Positions 34,631-44,177 of a stretch of 60,607 bases of DNA are shown piece by piece. The notes beneath the pieces are model-generated. The model was given only the letters and a program-made list of their open reading frames with translations. It made no database searches and was not told the DNA's origin. Every line of letters begins with the position of its first letter. Within the stretch, counting starts at the first letter, position 1. A program made the translations under genes and the position numbers. This stretch comes from JALRHH01 sp964590315 (GTDB taxonomy: Bacteria > Patescibacteriota > Saccharimonadia > Saccharimonadales > JALRHH01): the NCBI GenBank assembly GCA_964590315.1, contig CAZPVS010000005.1:1-60607 (forward strand), in the 5' to 3' direction.

Positions 34631-34691
34631 ATCTGCTCAATTATAACACCTCTGTAATTGACAATTACACTTAACGTATTAAGCTAAATAC

Positions 34692-35066
34692 ATGAATGAA
34701 AACTGCGAATCATGTCCACAGTTAGCCCTACATATGCCCCGTATTGAGCGCATAGTGACCGCATATGAGATATCGAATGCGGGGCTTAAGGAGATCGATG
34801 AGCAAATAGAACAGTGCAGCCTATGGGATATCTTGAAAGGTGCTCGACGTAATCTCGTGAGGGAACGTAGAACATATGTAGGGGATACCTATCTCCCAGC
34901 TTCTCTCGAATATATCGCTGCTATCGGCCTTAAAGGTAGCTTTGAAGCATGCGAAGGACCATTTGTAAGGTATCCGCAACAGGGGCACACGGAAACTCCC
35001 TGGAAAGAAATCACCTGCGGAACTGATGCACGCCATAGTGTAAGCATGCCTGTCGAACAAACTTAG
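34692..35066 (+). CDS. Protein of unknown function
   Basis: A 124-residue soluble protein with an N-terminal Cys pair (ENCESCPQL) and two further Cys residues near the C-terminal half. No domain is recognised. No Shine-Dalgarno precedes the ATG; TTGACA lies 30 nt upstream on the same strand. It converges with mnmA, the stop codons being 1 nt apart. Confidence 0.5.
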   Translation: MNENCESCPQLALHMPRIERIVTAYEISNAGLKEIDEQIEQCSLWDILKGARRNLVRERRTYVGDTYLPASLEYIAAIGLKGSFEACEGPFVRYPQQGHTETPWKEITCGTDARHSVSMPVEQT

Positions 35067-35067
35067 A

Positions 35068-36111
35068 TTACGTAACAATGCCGCCGCCGAGGACCTTTTC
35101 GCCGTCATACAGGACTGCAGACTGCCCAGGTGTAATCGCCCTAACGGCCTCTGATAGTTCTAGTAATAGGCCGTTATTCTGCTGCTGTATTGCTGTCTCA
35201 ACCAGTGGCGCACGATATCGGGTGCGAACCTGATATTTTTTAGTTATATCTGGGGTGCCATTTATCCAATGAATATCGGTGAGCGCAAGCGTCTCCCGCC
35301 ACAGGCGCGTATCAGTCAGATCGGTCGTCACGTATATTTCGTTTTTGTGCATATCCTTGCCCACCACGTAGTAGGGGAGACCGCCGCCGACATTCAGACC
35401 ATGTCGCTGGCCAATGGTGTAAAATATCGCGCCATCATGTTCCCCGATCCCACGGCCCGCCTGATCTATGATTGCACCTGGTTGGGTGGTCACGTACTGC
35501 TGCAAGAATTCCTTAATACCAACCTTACCGACAAAACAAATACCCTGACTATCCTTCTTACTTGCAGTCGGCAGCGCAAACTGAGCCGCAAGCGCGCGTA
35601 CCTCCGCTTTTGTTGTAAATTCGCCGATAGGCATCAGACTCTTGGTAAGGGCCTCCTGGGTCACCCGGTACAAAAAATATGACTGATCCTTATCAAGATT
35701 TCGAGCGGTTAATAACTGCCCGTCGATAACTCGACTGTAGTGCCCTGTCGCAATCATATCTGCGCCATCCTCAAGAGCTGTTTCTAAGAATAATTTGAAC
35801 TTGACCTCTTGATTGCACATGATATCCGGGTTGGGCGTACGGCCGGCTTGATATTCATCAATCATGTACTGCACAACTTTATCGCGGTACTGCGTTTCAA
35901 AGTCATACATTTTGAACGGTATACCAAGTTTCACCGCCACACGCTTAGCGTCCTGGTAGTCTTCCTTCCATGGACAAGCAAATCCCGGCAGATCCTGGCT
36001 CCAGTTTTTCATGTAGACGCCCGTGACGTCATAGCCCTGCCGCTGCAACAATGCAGCAGTAACGGAACTATCGACTCCTCCGGAGAGGCCTACATAAACT
36101 TTTATCGCCAT
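35068..36111 (-). CDS. mnmA: tRNA-specific 2-thiouridylase MnmA
   Basis: A 347-residue PP-loop enzyme that thiolates U34 of tRNA-Lys/Glu/Gln. The ATP-binding SGGVDSSVTAALL (residues ~9-21), the first catalytic Cys in NPDIMCNQEVKF and the second in KKDSQGICFVGK are present, as is the C-terminal beta-barrel. Sulfur would come from the cysteine desulfurase encoded at 51572. It is monocistronic. Confidence 0.95.
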   Translation of the reverse strand: MAIKVYVGLSGGVDSSVTAALLQRQGYDVTGVYMKNWSQDLPGFACPWKEDYQDAKRVAVKLGIPFKMYDFETQYRDKVVQYMIDEYQAGRTPNPDIMCNQEVKFKLFLETALEDGADMIATGHYSRVIDGQLLTARNLDKDQSYFLYRVTQEALTKSLMPIGEFTTKAEVRALAAQFALPTASKKDSQGICFVGKVGIKEFLQQYVTTQPGAIIDQAGRGIGEHDGAIFYTIGQRHGLNVGGGLPYYVVGKDMHKNEIYVTTDLTDTRLWRETLALTDIHWINGTPDITKKYQVRTRYRAPLVETAIQQQNNGLLLELSEAVRAITPGQSAVLYDGEKVLGGGIVT

Positions 36112-36168
36112 AACCGGTCTATTTTATCAAATTCTGATCTTTTTTATTGAGATTTCTTTACTAAAGGA

Positions 36169-37086
36169 TCAGAAAGGACGATCGCCGCGTTCTATTTTTT
36201 TCTTGAGCGTGTGCAGTTCGTGTCGCTTACCGAGCCAGAATGTTGATGCGATAAATGGTATAAGCAGGGCTGCAGGTTCCCATAATATACGGGTCTTGGT
36301 TGCTGATGTGGCGTTTGATGCAGCATTCTTGTCTCCTGCTTTACCCCCATCTTCTTGGCTTAAAGCCCCGTTTGCGATACCAACCAACTGTAAGTATGCT
36401 ACTCCGCCGTTCTTGTCGGTGGCTTTGATGATGATGTTATATACACCTGGATTGTCATACACATGTTGAATATTAAAGGTACCTGGGAAGGCCTGGCTGA
36501 TAAGATCGGGTGTTTTGCCATCACCCCAGTCCACACTGATGGCATATGGACCGGACCCGTCAGAAATAGCTATCGGCCATGTCAGGACTTCCCCGGGATT
36601 TGCACCCTTTTTTGCGAAAGTACTAGTCAGCGTAACCCGGTTGGTGAAACTCCCGGCAGGAGGATTATACGTGACATTCACCGTGTTAGAATCAGGCCCA
36701 GTCTGATCTAGGGCATCATACACTCGTGCAACCAGCTCGTTCTGACCGTTAAATAGGTCAATGATAATACTGTAATTGCCGTTATTACACTGCACAGAAC
36801 CAGCAAAAACATTGTTTTTAAACAGTTTGACGAGTAAGCCATTTGGACAGATGCCACTCACTGTCACGGGCAACGTCGTAAAAGACTGTCCAGAACCAGG
36901 TATGGATATCGTTGCGGGTTGGGTGGGTGGCGGAGCAGATATTTTGCCTTCAATACCGACAGAGCCTTGCTCGGTTGCAGCTCCAGCTACGGGACTATAG
37001 GCAATGGCGAGGACGGCAAGCAGCACCGCTGCGATACCAATACATACCCTAAGTGGTAGATACAGTGTTGTACCTGCGTGTTTCAT
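36169..37086 (-). CDS. Secreted, membrane-anchored PKD-domain surface protein
   Basis: A 305-residue protein with a signal peptide (about 1-36, ending SPVAGAA), a Pro-rich linker, a beta domain (55-140), a PKD-like domain with VDWGDGKTPD and HVYDNPGVYNIIIKATDKNG (about 165-235), and a C-terminal membrane helix followed by basic residues (LLIPFIASTFWLGKR). It is probably displayed outside the cell and retained by the C-terminal helix. It stands first in a cluster of surface proteins with the DUF916-like gene. Confidence 0.75.
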   Translation of the reverse strand: MKHAGTTLYLPLRVCIGIAAVLLAVLAIAYSPVAGAATEQGSVGIEGKISAPPPTQPATISIPGSGQSFTTLPVTVSGICPNGLLVKLFKNNVFAGSVQCNNGNYSIIIDLFNGQNELVARVYDALDQTGPDSNTVNVTYNPPAGSFTNRVTLTSTFAKKGANPGEVLTWPIAISDGSGPYAISVDWGDGKTPDLISQAFPGTFNIQHVYDNPGVYNIIIKATDKNGGVAYLQLVGIANGALSQEDGGKAGDKNAASNATSATKTRILWEPAALLIPFIASTFWLGKRHELHTLKKKIERGDRPF

Positions 37087-37135
37087 TGCCCTAATAGTAC
37101 CATAAACAGTTTACAGACCCCTACAGTTACCATTA

Positions 37136-37166
37136 CAAAAAACCACCCCTCTGCACAAGGGGTGGT
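37136..37166 (-). terminator. Terminator after the DUF916-like gene
   Basis: Perfect 8-bp stem ACCACCCC/GGGGTGGT followed by six T on the minus strand. Confidence 0.85.
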
Positions 37167-37189
37167 TATGAATGTTCGTTACAGGACGC

Positions 37190-38173
37190 TTAGCGCCGTT
37201 TCAGGCCTTTACCTGCAAACTGCTTACGGTAGAGATAAATACCGCCACCAATGAGCCCCAGCACCACCACGGCAAGTGCTACAAGCAACCAGACCGGGAG
37301 ATACCAGAATGAAACTTTCTGGCTAATTACTTCACCACCAGTACCATGTGAAATACTTGTGGTAACAGTATAACGGCCGGGCTTGCTGACCCCTTTTAGG
37401 TCATCCGTAAAGGTACGACTACTCTTAGGCAGTACATTTCCACGTGGCGTAGAGTTGTTGATCTCGTAGCTGTGAACTTGCTTGCCCGACATGTCAGTGA
37501 GCGAGATTGTACCAAAAGGCTTCGAGAAGCTATTCCCGTTGTTCTTAATCGCGATGGCTACTTTGTTCGGTGCCTTCGTGAAGAAGCTTCCAGCCTTATC
37601 GTCCCTCAACGTTTTTACACTAGTAACCTGAATTTGCTCGGTAATATCACCAGGCACCTCAATCAGGACTAACGATGCGACATTTGCTGTCAGTGCTACT
37701 TCACCGCTGTCAGGACCAGCCTGGTTAGCGGGTACCGCACGATAAGTGATGGCACCATAATAACCACCGGCAGCAGCATCACTTGGAACCGTGATGACGT
37801 ATGTCAGGTTTTTGTCTTCGCCAGGGGCAAGTGTTACGTCCTCAAGACCCGTTACAAACGAGCTGATTGACGCACTGTTGCGCTTGTCGGTACTGGCATA
37901 TAGACGAGGCTCACCTGTTGCATCATCTGATTCAAAATCGCTGATAAACGGCTTGGCTACAATAGCACCCCGTGTCACGTTACGAATGTTTATTTCAACT
38001 TTTTCTGTTGAACCACGCTCTACTTTGAGTTCGGTACGCGTCGGCGAAATACTCAGTCCGCTCCCGCTTCCGTTTTCCTGGGCTGTTGTGTGTGCAGCTG
38101 CTAGTAGTGCAATACTAGCGGCAAATACAAAGCTAATTACAAGTAAAGGTATGCGTTGTGCATGTACCCTCAT
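37190..38173 (-). CDS. DUF916/WxL-interacting-like surface protein with C-terminal membrane anchor
   Basis: A 327-residue protein with a signal peptide (about 1-33), an immunoglobulin-like domain starting LSISPTRTELKVERGSTEKVEI, a second beta domain (about 165-265), and a C-terminal helix with basic tail (LLVALAVVVLGLIGGGIYLYRKQ). This order resembles the DUF916/DUF3324 proteins of Firmicutes WxL systems, which bind peptidoglycan and surface partners. The frame is open to 38209, but AGGAGG 8 nt before the ATG at 38173 decides the start. Neighbouring secreted proteins may be its clients; that is an inference. Confidence 0.75.
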   Translation of the reverse strand: MRVHAQRIPLLVISFVFAASIALLAAAHTTAQENGSGSGLSISPTRTELKVERGSTEKVEINIRNVTRGAIVAKPFISDFESDDATGEPRLYASTDKRNSASISSFVTGLEDVTLAPGEDKNLTYVITVPSDAAAGGYYGAITYRAVPANQAGPDSGEVALTANVASLVLIEVPGDITEQIQVTSVKTLRDDKAGSFFTKAPNKVAIAIKNNGNSFSKPFGTISLTDMSGKQVHSYEINNSTPRGNVLPKSSRTFTDDLKGVSKPGRYTVTTSISHGTGGEVISQKVSFWYLPVWLLVALAVVVLGLIGGGIYLYRKQFAGKGLKRR

Positions 38174-38264
38174 CAAAACTCCTCCTTTTTGCGTTTGATA
38201 ACTTGCCATAAGCTTAACTTATAACCCTCATGCTTGCAAGTGCGCTGCAAAACAAGATTGTGGG

Positions 38265-39335
38265 CTAGAATGAAGCGACTGCAGTAAATGTCATGGTAGT
38301 GGCATACACCCCCGGTGGTTGGCTTGCAGAGACATTGACAATATATGTTGCCGTGAAGAGCTTAAAGTCAGTCGAAGTAGGTGATGAAGTAATGGGCTCA
38401 CCGTTCACAAACCGGAAACTATTAGGGGTATTATAGGCAGGATTAGCCACACTCGATCCCGCCCCTACTGGGTCAAGACCTGCAGTTGGCGACGTATTAG
38501 CTCGGACGTTCATACCAAACTGGCTTGTCCCTGCTATGCTCGCACCGTTAGCTGCCAGAGCTGTTATAACATTATTACCAGATGTCATTGTGTAGCCATT
38601 AAGGTAGGTCGTGTAACCGGTGCCGTCATTAGTCGCACCAGAGAACTGCATATTAGCGACTGCTGTGAGATCTGCTTGTAGCTCGCCCACATCCACTCGA
38701 CTACCCGTTACACTGTTACAGTTAATTGTCACAAACACGCCAACACAGAACGTGAGGAATGGTGGTACATACGCGTCAACCTGGAATGGATTTGCAGTGG
38801 CAAATGCCACCGAGCCATTATCGGTATATGCGCCACTGCCATCAGTTGTCGGGAATGTTGCTATACGGATGAATGTCGTCTGGCCGGCAGTGGTAGGATT
38901 GATGATGTTATTGAAATCATAGGTAGACACTCCGCTGACTCCGGCCACTACGGCGCGGGTTAACACAATCTTATTGGCAGTGGAGTCCGGCACACTGATA
39001 GTAAATCCAGTATTACCTGTCTGTGATGACAACACAATTGCATTCAAATCAAGCCCTGCTGGAGGCACGCATGCAATATAGGGCAAGGGACTGTTTGTAC
39101 AATATTCAAACGCCATCGAGCCGATAGGGTTCGTGGAGGGTACTGTAAAGCTAAAGGCGTGCTGCGTAGCGGCACCTGGTACCGCCGTCGATAGCTGAAT
39201 TCGCCTGGTCGTCAGTTCTTGTGCGGCCACCTGTGGTAACTGCCCAACTAGTACCGGGACCATCAACGCTACAATCTGAAGAAACATCACCAGGTGACTG
39301 GAAATGTGTCGTATCCGTACAGAATGGGTCTTCAT
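38265..39335 (-). CDS. Secreted beta-rich surface protein (C-terminal AVASF type)
   Basis: A 356-residue protein with a long signal peptide (about 1-38), Thr/Ser/Asn/Gly-rich beta sequence, few charged residues and three Cys. It ends in a strand PPGVYATTMTFTAVASF. The ending P-x-G-x-Y ... A-x-A-[TS]-F is shared with the proteins at 39467, 41034 and 42673. No transmembrane anchor or LPxTG motif follows, so attachment must depend on a partner. Function is unknown; a structural surface protein is likely. Confidence 0.7.
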   Translation of the reverse strand: MKTHSVRIRHISSHLVMFLQIVALMVPVLVGQLPQVAAQELTTRRIQLSTAVPGAATQHAFSFTVPSTNPIGSMAFEYCTNSPLPYIACVPPAGLDLNAIVLSSQTGNTGFTISVPDSTANKIVLTRAVVAGVSGVSTYDFNNIINPTTAGQTTFIRIATFPTTDGSGAYTDNGSVAFATANPFQVDAYVPPFLTFCVGVFVTINCNSVTGSRVDVGELQADLTAVANMQFSGATNDGTGYTTYLNGYTMTSGNNVITALAANGASIAGTSQFGMNVRANTSPTAGLDPVGAGSSVANPAYNTPNSFRFVNGEPITSSPTSTDFKLFTATYIVNVSASQPPGVYATTMTFTAVASF

Positions 39336-39406
39336 GCGATTGTACTCACCGTATTCTTTGTTTCACTTCACTAATAACAGCTTAAGCGTAATTATACAAT
39401 TTTCTT

Positions 39407-39438
39407 AATAAAAACAGTACCCCACGTGGGGGTACTGT
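39407..39438 (-). terminator. Terminator after the surface protein gene at 39467
   Basis: Perfect palindrome ACAGTACCCC ACGTG GGGGTACTGT with T-rich tail (TTTTTATTAAG) on the minus strand. Confidence 0.85.
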
Positions 39439-39466
39439 TTAGGGAATCGACAAATATCTTTTTGTC

Positions 39467-40804
39467 TTAGAATGTTGCGGTTGCGATGAAATCTGCTTGC
39501 ACGCTATATGCACCGGTTGGAGTAGTAATTCCTGCGGTAGCTGCAAATTTCAGGATCAACGCTTCATCATCTACAACTTTTACTGACGAGGCAGCTGAGC
39601 TCGCAATGCGGTCGGCAGTACCAGAGTCATCCCATGCGTACTCAAAGGTGGTCGTACCACTTTCTTGGTCGCCATCGCTCACGTAAGTGTTATTGTTTTG
39701 GCCTGCAACATCACCATCATAGTTGTTGTCACGAAGGAGATTATAGGTACCTGTGCTGAAATCACATGTGTATGCACCAGATGCACTGCCACAGTTGACG
39801 CCAGCAACAGTCATACCAAAGTTCTCTGTACCTGAGGCTATTGCTACCTGTGTGGTGCCCGTGCTGTTGAAACACTGGTCAGTTACGCTCACGCCACTAC
39901 AGGTTGCACTTGCTACTTTTAGCTTACCGCTAGAAGTTTCCTGGAGAGCCTTATAGTCAACGACCACTCCATTCACTGCGTTCGTGCGGACCATGGCTAC
40001 ACCATTAGTGTTGCTTCCACCGTTCGTTGCGGTAACTGGTGAAACATTCGTAAAGCCGCTTTCGATATTACCGATATCAACGCTCGTACCTGAGATGTTT
40101 GAACAGGCTGCGCCGACAGAAGTTGTCGCATCATCGACAGCGGTTGCTCCGACACAGAAGTCAAGTCGTTCCTGGACACGTGCGTTGACGGTCAGAGTTT
40201 GGCTGGTACTTTGAGCAAAAACACCTTCCCATTCAAGAGTTGAACCTGTGTCTGAGTATACCCTCATACGAGTGTAAAATGTTTTGTTTGCGGTATCGTC
40301 GTTAGTGAATCCGGCAATTTGAATACTTGCTTCATTTGCGCTTGCGCCAGAGAATGGTGTGGTTACATCAATGAGAATCTGATTTGCCGTACCACCAGCA
40401 TCACCAGCTACACGGGTAGCAGAGTTTGCGGGTGCTGCCCATCCACCAGGGCCAGCTAAAGTTGCTGTAGGTGAGCCTGGTAATCCGGGTATGTTGTCTG
40501 CAGCTGAGTTGTACGCAGTACCATTAGGAGTTGTACAAGCACCTAGTGGTGAGTCACAAAACTCTATTTCTATATGGTCAACGTTCCCTGCGTCCGCAGT
40601 GGTATCAAACACCCATGTTAATGTTGTGGCCTGTGCCACAATTGCACTACTTGACTGCAGCTCACGCTCAGTTAATGCTGGAGCAGCTGCAACGATACTC
40701 GGCATAATAGCCGGTACTAATCCGGCTAATACCAAACCAGTTGATACTATACCAACTTGTGCTTTGTGCGATAGGTCTCGGAACCTATCAATAGAGACAT
40801 TCAT
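39467..40804 (-). CDS. Secreted surface protein, tandem paralogue A (C-terminal ATATF type)
   Basis: A 445-residue protein with a signal peptide (about 1-40, ending VAAAPA), very Thr/Ser/Ala/Asn/Asp-rich and poor in Lys/Arg. Eight to ten Cys could form disulfides. The last strand is TTPTGAYSVQADFIATATF. It is closely similar along its length to the next gene (41034), for example QTLTVNARVQERLDFCVG in both. A good ribosome binding site (AAGGGA) and its own terminator suggest strong expression. It could be an S-layer-like or adhesin subunit. No catalytic motif is seen. Confidence 0.72.
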   Translation of the reverse strand: MNVSIDRFRDLSHKAQVGIVSTGLVLAGLVPAIMPSIVAAAPALTERELQSSSAIVAQATTLTWVFDTTADAGNVDHIEIEFCDSPLGACTTPNGTAYNSAADNIPGLPGSPTATLAGPGGWAAPANSATRVAGDAGGTANQILIDVTTPFSGASANEASIQIAGFTNDDTANKTFYTRMRVYSDTGSTLEWEGVFAQSTSQTLTVNARVQERLDFCVGATAVDDATTSVGAACSNISGTSVDIGNIESGFTNVSPVTATNGGSNTNGVAMVRTNAVNGVVVDYKALQETSSGKLKVASATCSGVSVTDQCFNSTGTTQVAIASGTENFGMTVAGVNCGSASGAYTCDFSTGTYNLLRDNNYDGDVAGQNNNTYVSDGDQESGTTTFEYAWDDSGTADRIASSAASSVKVVDDEALILKFAATAGITTPTGAYSVQADFIATATF

Positions 40805-40935
40805 GTTATTTCCCTTTTATTTTTTGGTTTTAAGTGTTAATGACTCATTTTTACCACACTACGTTAACTAAACGCAAGCATTTTTGTCAAAACTCTTGAC
40901 AAGTTATCCACACCCTATCGGCGAAGCCGTTTATA

Positions 40936-40968
40936 CAAAAGAACACTCCTCGTTACGGGGAGTGTTCT
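40936..40968 (-). terminator. Terminator after the surface protein gene at 41034
   Basis: Stem GAACACTCC...GGAGTGTTC (40941-40967) followed by TTTTG on the minus strand. Confidence 0.8.
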
Positions 40969-41033
40969 TTGTGCCCTCTAGCCGAACTATGTCGGTATGG
41001 ACATTATTAACCTAAAACTAATCGTGTTCTTAC

Positions 41034-42374
41034 TTAGAACGTTGCTGTTGCGATGTAGTCCGTTTGAACGCTGTATGAGCCAGTTGGTGTCGTAACACCA
41101 GCCGTAGCAGCGAACTTTAGGATCAACGCTTCATCATCAACAACTTTTACTGCGGAGCCAGCTGAGCTTGCGATACGATCTGCAGTGCCGGAATCATCCC
41201 ATGCGTATGCAAATGTAGTTGTGCCGCTTTCCTGGTCGCCGTCACTTACATAAGTATTGTCATCCGCACCTACACCGTCACCATCGTATGCATCATCACG
41301 CATTAAATTATAGTTTCCGGTACCTGATGCAAATGTACATGTATATGCAGATACACTACCACAGTTCACTCCGGCTACGGTCATCCCGAAACGTTCAGTA
41401 CCTGCAGTTATCGCGACCGCTGCCGTGCCCGCACTATTGAAACACTGGTCAGTCGTACTCACACCACTACAAGTTGCGCCAGACACCTTAAGCTTACCGC
41501 TCGATGTCTCTTGCACTGCCTTATAGTCAATAACTACGCCGTTCACCGCATTGGTTCGGACCATAGCAATACCGTTCTCATTACTACCACCATTAGTAGC
41601 AGTAACAGGAGAGACGTTCGTAAATCCGTTCTCAACATTACCGATGTCAACAGCCGTGCCAGTAATCTGAGCACAGTCTTGGTTACCACCAGCTGTTGGG
41701 TTAGTCGTTGCGTCATTCACAGCCGTAGAACCAACACAGAAGTCAAGTCGTTCCTGGACACGTGCGTTGACGGTCAGAGTTTGGCTGGTACTTTGAGCAA
41801 AAACACCTTCCCATTCAAGTGTAGTACCGGTATCAGAGTAGATACGCATACGTGTGTAGTAGGATACGTTAGCATTGTTATCATTAGTAAAACCGGCGAT
41901 AGATATACTCGCTTCGTCGGCACTAGCACCAGCAAATGGCGTGGTAACATCGATGAGTATTTGGTTAGTTGTACCACCCCCATCACCCGCAACGCGAGTT
42001 GCGCTGTTAGCTGGAGCAGCCCAACCACCAGGTCCACCAATTGTTGCCGTAGGTGAGCCAGGTAAAATAGGAATGTTGTCACCCGCGGCATTGGAGCTAC
42101 CGTCTGGTACGGTACAAGCACTCAATGGGCTGTCACAAAATTCTATTTCTATGTGATCTACATTACCAGCATCTGCTGTGGTGTCGAAATACCAAGTTAA
42201 TGTTGTCGCACCAGCAGCTATTGCACTTGTGGATTGCAGTTCTCGCTCAGTCACCGCCGGCGCAGCTGATACGAGCGCAGGCATAACAGCAGGAACCAAA
42301 CCCACTATGGCAAGTGTAGCTGCCGTAGTCCACAACGTAACCTTGCGCATAGGCAAGGCAATATGTTGTAACAT
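41034..42374 (-). CDS. Secreted surface protein, tandem paralogue B (C-terminal ATATF type)
   Basis: A 446-residue paralogue of the preceding protein, with the same signal peptide layout, the same Cys pattern and the final strand TTPTGSYSVQTDYIATATF. A canonical AAGGAG ribosome binding site lies 8 nt before the ATG. The 298-nt upstream gap carries an AT-rich promoter region but no gene. Differences are spread along the length, including a 4-residue insertion (NPTAGG region), so the pair has diverged under selection instead of being a fresh copy. Confidence 0.72.
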   Translation of the reverse strand: MLQHIALPMRKVTLWTTAATLAIVGLVPAVMPALVSAAPAVTERELQSTSAIAAGATTLTWYFDTTADAGNVDHIEIEFCDSPLSACTVPDGSSNAAGDNIPILPGSPTATIGGPGGWAAPANSATRVAGDGGGTTNQILIDVTTPFAGASADEASISIAGFTNDNNANVSYYTRMRIYSDTGTTLEWEGVFAQSTSQTLTVNARVQERLDFCVGSTAVNDATTNPTAGGNQDCAQITGTAVDIGNVENGFTNVSPVTATNGGSNENGIAMVRTNAVNGVVIDYKAVQETSSGKLKVSGATCSGVSTTDQCFNSAGTAAVAITAGTERFGMTVAGVNCGSVSAYTCTFASGTGNYNLMRDDAYDGDGVGADDNTYVSDGDQESGTTTFAYAWDDSGTADRIASSAGSAVKVVDDEALILKFAATAGVTTPTGSYSVQTDYIATATF

Positions 42375-42672
42375 AAAGTTCTCCTTAGTTAGTTACAACC
42401 TCATGTATTTGTAGCGACCGTTTACTATCCTGCATATTTAATAGGATATTCTGCAAGTCTCATACCCGTGCGCCGACTGACAGACCGGAACAGCACTAAC
42501 AATGTGCACTGTGGCAACAGCGTGTTCCTGTACGGCCATGTCGTAACAAGGTGTGTACGAAATGTGAGGCATTTGTTTGTTATTTTTGTTTTAGGTTAAT
42601 ATGCTCTTTATTCATACCATGGACGCCGAATAAACACAAGTATTTTTCCACAGATTATCTGCCATGTACCAC

Positions 42673-43422
42673 CTAAAAAGTCGCTACTGCCACGATATCG
42701 TGCACCATGGAGTAACTTCCCGCTTCAGTGATGTTACTGATGTTGGCAATGTATGAAATAGTAAAATCCGTCCGACCAACCGCTTGATTACCTACCGTTG
42801 CCGCCGAACGGGCAATTATATCCCCCTGGCCGTACTTGAACTGATCAGGAGTGTCATAACCTGTTGCAGCCTCTGCATCAGCATAATTATCATCCGGCAC
42901 ATTAAACGGATTAGCGCCAATATCTGGTGAGGTATTATCTACAACATTAATTCCAAACTCTTCAGTTCCCAATATAGGAGCCCCGAGCGTGCCTTTGGCA
43001 TCCAGTACTGCGCCACCCTCACTCGTTGGTGGGGCACTCATCGTTTGTACTACGTATGCACTGGAAAGATAGGTCCTGACCCAAAATGTACCACTCCCCG
43101 TTCCAGTCGATGCAGGATCTAGAGTGCCAAGATCAACAGTTGCTGCATTGATAAATAACTCGAGAAAAGGCTCGTTAGGAGTTAAAAAGCCCGCTTCCAT
43201 ATCGTAATTAGTACTCGACGACCGCCCCACACCCAAGGAGCCGACATTACTCTGTGCACGATAGCTCGCGGAAGTACTATCTAGCTCACCACCCGTCCCA
43301 AATTGATATTCATTGACTTGGTAGTTAGGCGAGGTTGGTGTCTGTGCCCGAGCAGGCAAAGACACACCGCACATGACTACGATCACCAAGCTCATGAGTT
43401 TGTATAGTTGCTTCCGCCACAT
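42673..43422 (-). CDS. Secreted surface protein (C-terminal AVATF type)
   Basis: A 249-residue protein with a signal peptide (about 1-26, ending PARAQ), a beta-rich body without Cys after the signal peptide, and the final strand TEAGSYSMVHDIVAVATF. It is shorter than the other three but has the same ending. An extended -10 (TGATATAAT) lies 12 nt before the ATG, so the leader would be about 5 nt. Confidence 0.7.
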   Translation of the reverse strand: MWRKQLYKLMSLVIVVMCGVSLPARAQTPTSPNYQVNEYQFGTGGELDSTSASYRAQSNVGSLGVGRSSSTNYDMEAGFLTPNEPFLELFINAATVDLGTLDPASTGTGSGTFWVRTYLSSAYVVQTMSAPPTSEGGAVLDAKGTLGAPILGTEEFGINVVDNTSPDIGANPFNVPDDNYADAEAATGYDTPDQFKYGQGDIIARSAATVGNQAVGRTDFTISYIANISNITEAGSYSMVHDIVAVATF

Positions 43423-43481
43423 AATCTTGTGGCGATTATATCATGATGCTTTTGGTTACCTAAATGGCTCTGGGTTAGTAT

Positions 43482-44177
43482 CTATCGAGACTCGAATGAT
43501 TCAATCATATTTATCAAATCACGGGAGCTTGGGTTGGCAGTGACGTTTTTGTACGTGATACGGTACGTCGACTTCTGGCCACTAGGTCGCTGGAGGGCAA
43601 GAGCGGTTGTTCCGCCAACTTCGCCGACGACAACAACATAACTCCGCCCATCAGGACTACACGCAAAGGTGACTTCTCGATATTTTACTATTTGTTGCTG
43701 TTTAGAATCTTTTGGCACTGCCTTAAGACAATGGTCAGAGACTTCTTGGCCTGGCTGCATAGTACCATTCGGATTGATGCGAACAGGGAGCACCCGAGTG
43801 GTTTGCACTAAAGCAAGTACCTCATTGATGTCACGATTGACATCCACAACGAGCTCTTGCTCGACCAAAGGTCCATTAAACTGCCGGTATACATAATGAT
43901 CCTCTTTTGTTTCACTCGTAATAGCTCGCCACTTATTGGAGGTACGGAACTGGAAATACTGCGACCTCATAACTTGCGAATCGGCAGTTATGGTTGAAGT
44001 AACTGGTGTCGTACTTGCCGATGGAGTATCGGATGCCTTGGATTGCCGATAAATGTCAAATACAAAGAAGCCTATGACCGCGATTGCCACAACTAGGAAT
44101 AAATAGAAGACAAAACGTAATTTTTGCCAGATATGCCGCCGACTACTGTAGCCTTGCTCTCTATAGTATGTTGACAT
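43482..44177 (-). CDS. Membrane-anchored protein of unknown function
   Basis: A 231-residue protein with a basic, Tyr/Arg-rich N-terminus, one transmembrane helix (about 24-44, FVFYLFLVVAIAVIGFFVFDI), a Ser/Thr-rich linker and an external alpha/beta domain of about 150 residues (for example RQFNGPLVEQELVVDVN). No family is recognised. It follows the surface-protein cluster in the same orientation. Confidence 0.6.
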   Translation of the reverse strand: MSTYYREQGYSSRRHIWQKLRFVFYLFLVVAIAVIGFFVFDIYRQSKASDTPSASTTPVTSTITADSQVMRSQYFQFRTSNKWRAITSETKEDHYVYRQFNGPLVEQELVVDVNRDINEVLALVQTTRVLPVRINPNGTMQPGQEVSDHCLKAVPKDSKQQQIVKYREVTFACSPDGRSYVVVVGEVGGTTALALQRPSGQKSTYRITYKNVTANPSSRDLINMIESFESR

